Assembly (NCBI RefSeq): GCF_014698965.1
Contig: NZ_JACXAE010000118.1
Span: 186,001 to 250,000, forward strand
Length of the DNA: 64,000 bases
Source: Iningainema tapete BLCC-T55
GTDB lineage: Bacteria > Cyanobacteriota > Cyanobacteriia > Cyanobacteriales > Nostocaceae
Reading direction: 5' to 3'
Shown here: positions 59,764 through 64,000 of the stretch, piece after piece
How the letters are laid out: the number at the start of each line of letters is the position of its first letter
How positions within the stretch are numbered: position 1 is the first letter of the stretch
Program-made: the position numbers and the translations under genes
The notes under the pieces: generated by a model
Seen by the model: the letters and a program-made list of their open reading frames with translations, nothing else
Told to the model about the DNA's origin: nothing
Database searches by the model: none

Positions 59764-60078
59764 TCAGTGGTAATCTACTATTTCAACTTCTGAAGCATTG
59801 TTCCCATCCGTCCAAATAAAGCAGATTCGCCATTGATCGTTAATACGAATACTGTACTGCCCTTTCCTATCGCCAGCTAGCTTCTCTAAACGATTACCAG
59901 GTGGAACGCGCAAATCGTTAATTGATGTTGCAGCGTTAAGTATCAGCAATTTTCGTAAAGCAGTTTTTTGGATATTGGGCGGATACTGAGAAGATGTAAA
60001 GCTCTCAAAAATAAGCTTTGTTTCTTCAGATTTAAAACTAACAATCACAATACTATCATTTTGCGTTACTATCGTCAA
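59764..60078 (-). CDS. higB: HigB/RelE-type toxin
   Basis: This RelE-fold RNase of up to 104 residues precedes its antitoxin gene, the higBA order. Typical motifs are FESFTSSQYPPNIQKTALRK, LRVPPGNRLEKLAGDRKGQY, and SIRINDQWRICFIWTDG. Such toxins cut mRNA in the ribosome. The frame opens at ATG 60078, but homologues begin near IVSFKSEETKLIFE, so GTG 60048 may be the real start (94 residues). Upstream bases contain no clear ribosome-binding site for either. Confidence 0.87.
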   Translation of the reverse strand: MTIVTQNDSIVIVSFKSEETKLIFESFTSSQYPPNIQKTALRKLLILNAATSINDLRVPPGNRLEKLAGDRKGQYSIRINDQWRICFIWTDGNNASEVEIVDYH

Positions 60079-60109
60079 CCGCTAGTATACAATAGCGATC
60101 GCAGCTTAT

Positions 60110-60319
60110 GTGGCGATCGCTCACAAATATAATCTCAAACCCGCACAACTAGCTTTGGCATTTGTGCGAAGTCGTTGGTTTGTCACCAGCACCATTATCG
60201 GTGCGACAACAATCGAACAACTCAAAGAGAATCTAGACAGTGTGAACGTAACTCTTGACAAAGATATTCTGGCAGAATTAGATACCGTTCACACTCGCTA
60301 TCCAAATCCGGCACCTTGA
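60110..60319 (+). pseudogene. C-terminal fragment of an aldo/keto reductase
   Basis: The frame encodes about 69 residues: IAHKYNLKPAQLALAFVRSR, FVTSTIIGATTIEQLKENLD, and an ending LDTVHTRYPNPAP. These are the last part of a Tas/YghZ-type aldo/keto reductase, including the NADPH-contacting IIGATTIEQLKENL helix. The barrel (about 260 residues) is missing, and the upstream DNA belongs to the HigB promoter area, so the gene is truncated, probably by insertion of the toxin-antitoxin pair or by deletion. Confidence 0.78.
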
Positions 60320-60405
60320 TCCAAGTGCCTATAGTGACTACTATTGGTAAAGCCCGAAGTGATTTTGCTTTGGGCAAAGAAGTTGATATCGTCTGGGTTC
60401 GTCAA

Positions 60406-62028
60406 TTAGAAAATAAAGGTAGTCCTCAGCGTACCGATAACAGCATCGGGATTTTCAGAGTTTTGTCCTGGAGAAAGAATCCAAATCAAACCAGGGGTGA
60501 TTGAGATGTTGTCATTTAATTGATATTTGTAAAAGCCTTCAATATGAAGTGGTATGTCGTTCTTAGCATAGAAGGCAAATTTACTCGCATTACCCAAATA
60601 AGGCTCTACACCCACAACAATACCACCCAAGTTGCCTTTTTTACCAAGATCGGGAAAAGCAAAGGTGAGAGCATAAGTCCAAATGTCTCCTGTGCCAAGG
60701 TTAATGAACTCAGCATTGATATAAGAAAACCAGCCATTAATTGCAAATTGAGGGCTAACCTGATATGTAAATTCTGTACCATAGGCATTTACTTTTGATG
60801 GAACTGTACCAAAATCAAATCCTGCACCATTCGCTAAGTTTGTACCTACTGAAACAAGTCCGCTTCCTGTATCAAAAATTGCCGATCTTCGATAAGCATT
60901 AATATACGTAAAACCAATGGAAAACTGGTCATTTGGGGAAAAGGTGAGTTGGGCTAAAGCTGCATAGCTACTATTAAACAAACCACCTTTTTCAGAGGGA
61001 ATATTTGCCGCAAGATTGTTAGCGTTGTCGGCTAAATAACCTACAGATAATGCTAAATTGTTACTAATAGAATAAGTAAATCCACCTCCAGAGCCTCCAC
61101 CAATGAGATAGATGGGATTGTGTTGAGCAAAAATCGAAAGGGAAGCTGTACCACCGTCGTATCCTTCTAGATAAGAACTAACTGTAGAAGCATAGTCATA
61201 GTGAACTCCGGCGACGGCTGCAACATAACCTTGAATTTTCTCACCAACTGGGAAAAAGTAAGATACCCAGTCAACAAAATTTGAATTGTTGGTATTTCCA
61301 AAGTTAAAGGTTTGAATTCCTTCTACTCCATAACTACTAAGATTAAAAATATTTGCATTACCCGCAGCCAATCGAATATGTAGAGTATCTTTTCCAGTAA
61401 AGCTGTTTTGAATGTCTAGACGAACCCTTTGTTGGAAAACGGTGTTATTGTTAGTTGGCTGATTAAATTCATCAGTAACTGCAAAAATAGCTTCACCAAC
61501 TAGTTTCGCTGTGGGAGAAAACTGTTGTGTCTCTAAAGTGTCTGTATGAGATTGGATAATGTCAATTCTCCCTCGTAAAGTGGCAATCTCAGCAGCAAAT
61601 TCCTCTTGTAACTTTTGCCATGTTTCTAAATTTTCTTGAGTAATTAAATTAGTATTACCTTTGGTAAGTAATTCATTGATGTGTTCTGTACATGTATTTA
61701 AAAGTATAGCAAATTCATAACGAGTTAGGACACGATTTCCTTTGTAAGATTGAGTGCGGTCAGTCATACAACCATAAGATTCAACTAAAGACTGCAATGC
61801 TTGAAATGCCCAATCTGTAGGTTGAATATTTGAGAGTTGAGTAACTGAGTTGATTTGAGTCATTGGTGATGATAACTGTTCATCTGTAAGTGCTTGTGTC
61901 TTAGAACAAGTAAACAGTAAAAAGACCAAAATACAAATCGAGCATCCCAAGATCCCCGACTTCTTTAAGAAGTCGGGGATCTTGTTTCGTTCACATTTTT
62001 TGACATTACTTGTCAAACTAATAATCAT
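60406..62028 (-). CDS. SLH-domain OprB-type outer-membrane porin
   Basis: This 540-residue protein has the cyanobacterial porin layout: a signal segment (GCSICILVFLLFTCSKTQA, about 28-47), an SLH domain (about 65-125, ending LTRYEFAILLNTCTEH), a coiled coil (QEEFAAEIATLRGRIDIIQS), and a C-terminal OprB-like beta-barrel (about 180-540) ending in FIF with a terminal Phe. SLH binds the cell-wall polysaccharide; the barrel forms a channel for ions or small solutes, possibly iron or sugars. Codons 15-27 (NKIPDFLKKSGIL) are encoded by a palindromic repeat (61948-61984), so this part of the N-region is repeat-derived. A homologous start without the repeat would be near residue 28, but no clear Met is there. 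Confidence 0.9.
   Translation of the reverse strand: MIISLTSNVKKCERNKIPDFLKKSGILGCSICILVFLLFTCSKTQALTDEQLSSPMTQINSVTQLSNIQPTDWAFQALQSLVESYGCMTDRTQSYKGNRVLTRYEFAILLNTCTEHINELLTKGNTNLITQENLETWQKLQEEFAAEIATLRGRIDIIQSHTDTLETQQFSPTAKLVGEAIFAVTDEFNQPTNNNTVFQQRVRLDIQNSFTGKDTLHIRLAAGNANIFNLSSYGVEGIQTFNFGNTNNSNFVDWVSYFFPVGEKIQGYVAAVAGVHYDYASTVSSYLEGYDGGTASLSIFAQHNPIYLIGGGSGGGFTYSISNNLALSVGYLADNANNLAANIPSEKGGLFNSSYAALAQLTFSPNDQFSIGFTYINAYRRSAIFDTGSGLVSVGTNLANGAGFDFGTVPSKVNAYGTEFTYQVSPQFAINGWFSYINAEFINLGTGDIWTYALTFAFPDLGKKGNLGGIVVGVEPYLGNASKFAFYAKNDIPLHIEGFYKYQLNDNISITPGLIWILSPGQNSENPDAVIGTLRTTFIF
61948..61984. repeat. Palindromic repeat inside porin signal-peptide region
   Basis: CAAGATCCCCGACTTCTT-T-AAGAAGTCGGGGATCTTG is a perfect 37-base palindrome with a one-base centre, of the same family as 57211-57242. 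It is read in frame at the start of the porin gene and places a strong hairpin in the 5' part of its mRNA. Confidence 0.88.
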
Positions 62029-62061
62029 TGTTAAACCAACATGAAAATTTACCTAAAAATA

Positions 62062-62087
62062 AAGACGCCCCACCGGGGCGTCTCTAC
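62062..62087. repeat. Short palindromic repeat, AGACGCCCC family
   Basis: AGACGCCCC-ACC-GGGGCGTCTCTACC is a hairpin directly after the stop of the urea transporter-M23 gene. A close copy at 45790-45815 (AGACGCCCCACCAGGGCGTCT) lies after the DUF11-type pseudogene. The hairpins share the GTCTCTAC end with the TGTAGAGACG family. Confidence 0.75.
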
Positions 62088-63977
62088 CTATTGGCGTACC
62101 AAAACTCGATCGCCTACACTAACTCTTACCAATTGGTTGTCGCGATCAAAGGTGGCAGATGTTTGAATTTTGTCCGCCACTTTTGGTATTGCGACTGTGC
62201 CAATTAGGGTGGTATCAGATTGCCATTGCCCTACGTACATAGCTGATGCCAGTTGAGGATAAAATGAACTGCAAAATTGGTAAACTATCAAACGCAGATC
62301 GGTGATAACTGTACTGATAGGTAAGTAGTCAAACCATTGCTGTCCAGTTTGACGTGCTAGAGGCAGCCTGGGGATGGCAAGAAATAACAACGCCAACCTT
62401 GGATCTTTACCATCTAGTCGGTGGAACATAAACCTGTCTTCATCTAAGCTAAAAAATAATTTAGCGTTTCCGGAATCTAGGTAAAATGAGCCATCAACTG
62501 CCATGCGGACAATTGTACTCAGATGACCGATCGCCCGCCCTTGTTGGGTAATGCTAAAGTGTAGCTGGGAATCGAGGGGAAAAGTGAGAGCCTGTGCAAG
62601 AGTGCGATCGCTTGCCACAGGTTCTACCACCGCATCTTCACTTGGTGTAATTTCCGCACAAAATTCACCGTTTACCAACAAACTAGCGAAACTGAACGGA
62701 ACTGTAGCAGCACCTAATACTGGAGTAAGCTGTACTTGAATATGGATATGAGGCTGGGGTGAATACCCAGAGTTCCCACAACGTCCCAGCATAGTTCCCC
62801 GCTCAATGCGATCGCCTTGCTTCACGACAATACTGTTCTGCGCAAAATGAGAGATTTCAACGTAAAAGCCCCGCTCATCGTACAGCATCACATAATTACC
62901 CCAATTATGGTCTTGGTCTACGCTGCCAACATCACAATCAGGCAAATCGCGCACTACATGAACCACCCAACCGCGAATAGGGGACAGCACAGGTTTTTTC
63001 CAAGCGTAGTAGTCGGTCAACTGCAACCCTGCATCGCGATAAGTAAGACCAAGATCGTCCTGAATGAGAAAGTCATAAGCATAGCGCCAAAGCCCTTGAT
63101 GAGTCCATTTGCCATCAAACCCCTGCCAAACTACCCAACTTCCTGCAAAAGGTAAACCAAGAAGGCGTCCTGTACTACCTCGATATCGTCGCCGTGCTGT
63201 TAATTCGTAATCCAGAGTCTTTTCTGGCGAAGATTGAGGATATCGTGCAAGTAATTGATGCCCCACTAAACCGAGTAGATATAACAACATCATCGTTACT
63301 AAGTTGTAGGGCAAGGCATGTACAGGCAATAATACTGCCGCCCAAAAAACACCAATTGCTTGACCTAATAAGACAGCCAACGCAACTCCTAAAGCAGCTA
63401 ATAAGTAGCTTCGGGGTGATGGCAGTAAATAAAACCCGCCTAGAGCCAGTGCTACCAAAATAAAATTCAGTGTCCCAGGGTCATAATATACATAAGCGAA
63501 AGTTCCAGTCAAAATACCCTGAATAAATGACCCAAAGGCATAGCTAGACAACGCTAACAAAAACTGAATACGTGAATTTAACAACAATAGTAGAGCAACT
63601 ATTATACCAATCCACACATTTGGTAGGAAGAAAATCATTCCCAGTGTACGTAAGAAACCTTCAATCGGCACTGGCAAACCGATTGAATAGGCATAACTGT
63701 GGACAGTGGCAAGCTGCAACCCAGCAAAACGAAATGCTGCTAAATGAACAGTCCAACTAACAGCAACAAACGGCAAGCTTAAAACAGGAAGTAAAAAGAA
63801 CGTGTGCAATACATGTGATAAAGTCCAAGTGAGAACAAATGCCAGTATTCCTGCTGCCGCTGCCAAAAAAATTGATGCTGCACTAGGTTGGAACAGATAA
63901 CCAACACCCAGCCCTGCTAAGAGTGGGTTGAATAAAAACGGTCCCCACTCTAGATAAGTCTGTCCAAGTTTCGCCAT
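62088..63977 (-). CDS. Urea transporter fused to M23 (LytM-like) peptidase domain
   Basis: This protein of at least 629 residues combines two domains. Residues about 1-260 are a membrane domain with some ten helices of urea-transporter type: FNPLLAGLGVGYLF, LNFILVALALGGFYLLPSP, and VLLPVHALPYNLVTMMLL. Residues about 265-430 are an M23/LytM-like domain: a first His-Asp pair in THQGLWRYAYDF, then YVEISHFAQNSIVVKQGDRI, ERGTMLGRCGNSGYSPQPHI, and the HxH motif PHIHIQV. The last 190 residues (about 440-629) have no known domain. Both parts' key motifs are present. The frame stays open to the window edge upstream of ATG 63977, so the true start may lie beyond. Why a transporter should carry a peptidoglycan peptidase is unclear. 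Confidence 0.8.
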   Translation of the reverse strand: MAKLGQTYLEWGPFLFNPLLAGLGVGYLFQPSAASIFLAAAAGILAFVLTWTLSHVLHTFFLLPVLSLPFVAVSWTVHLAAFRFAGLQLATVHSYAYSIGLPVPIEGFLRTLGMIFFLPNVWIGIIVALLLLLNSRIQFLLALSSYAFGSFIQGILTGTFAYVYYDPGTLNFILVALALGGFYLLPSPRSYLLAALGVALAVLLGQAIGVFWAAVLLPVHALPYNLVTMMLLYLLGLVGHQLLARYPQSSPEKTLDYELTARRRYRGSTGRLLGLPFAGSWVVWQGFDGKWTHQGLWRYAYDFLIQDDLGLTYRDAGLQLTDYYAWKKPVLSPIRGWVVHVVRDLPDCDVGSVDQDHNWGNYVMLYDERGFYVEISHFAQNSIVVKQGDRIERGTMLGRCGNSGYSPQPHIHIQVQLTPVLGAATVPFSFASLLVNGEFCAEITPSEDAVVEPVASDRTLAQALTFPLDSQLHFSITQQGRAIGHLSTIVRMAVDGSFYLDSGNAKLFFSLDEDRFMFHRLDGKDPRLALLFLAIPRLPLARQTGQQWFDYLPISTVITDLRLIVYQFCSSFYPQLASAMYVGQWQSDTTLIGTVAIPKVADKIQTSATFDRDNQLVRVSVGDRVLVRQ

Positions 63978-64000
63978 TCGGGCAAAAGCAACTGTTGCTA

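Noticed and set aside
60316-60504. 62-codon open frame overlapping the porin 3' end
   Set aside because: Mostly antisense to the porin gene; the left part is protein-like (IQVPIVTTIGKARSDFALGK) but has no domain I know.

Overview
The window is chromosomal DNA of a filamentous, probably heterocyst-forming (Nostocales-type) cyanobacterium. The signs are petB/petD for the cytochrome b6f complex, a CpcS-type phycobilin lyase, abundant HIP1 octamers (GCGATCGC), heptamer short tandem repeats, a PEP-CTERM protein, an SLH-OprB porin, and above all a dnaE gene that stops inside the N-terminal half of a split intein. No rRNA, tRNA, CRISPR array or intact transposon was found.

Layout. 1-13.5 kb: petD and petB facing ctpA, a degenerate beta-lactamase-fold protein, an M50 membrane protease, DUF4058 and PD-(D/E)XK-like proteins, the lyase cpcS with a HEAT-repeat protein, a response regulator, two transporters, a phosphoribosyltransferase and an M15 peptidase. 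13.6-19.6 kb: a double-glycine leader peptide, penicillin-binding protein 2, and a polyamine-type ABC set potA-potD-potB without potC. 19.9-29.5 kb: an in-frame chimera of a substrate-binding protein and a histidine kinase, a TPR-WD40 protein, a DUF559 protein, a PRC-barrel protein, smc, and a decayed TacA-TacT toxin-antitoxin pair. 29.7-33.1 kb: a Ser/Thr kinase-NACHT-membrane protein followed after 4 bases by a PD-(D/E)XK protein, the best candidate for an unstudied signalling or defence unit. 33.2-42.7 kb: putA, a GNAT, an alpha-hydroxy-acid oxidase, and several decayed genes (methyltransferase, exonuclease-phosphatase, PAS-GAF kinase). 42.7-51.4 kb: a cobalamin-binding-type protein, an emfourin-protealysin pair, a MoaD/ThiS protein, a dicarboxylate symporter and dnaE-N. 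51.5-60.3 kb: a frameshifted Uma2 gene, VapBC-like and HigBA-like pairs, and a decarboxylase-bioA pair lying between two copies of a ribbon-helix-helix antitoxin gene, with bioA foreign in composition; then a tautomerase, a PEP-CTERM protein and a DsbA-like protein. 60.4-64 kb: an SLH-OprB porin and a urea transporter fused to an M23 peptidase domain.

Two themes run through the window. First, small palindromic repeats (TGTAGAGACG..CGTCTCTACA; GATCCCCGAC..GTCGGGGATC; G/C-rich and heptamer repeats) lie between genes and also inside reading frames, including two exact 30-base copies in the smc coiled coil, one in the porin signal peptide and a low-complexity block in the putA linker. Second, many genes are recently broken: in-frame stops, single-base frameshifts and internal deletions that sometimes leave an open chimeric frame. 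All functional statements come from reading the sequence and from family knowledge; no database search was run.
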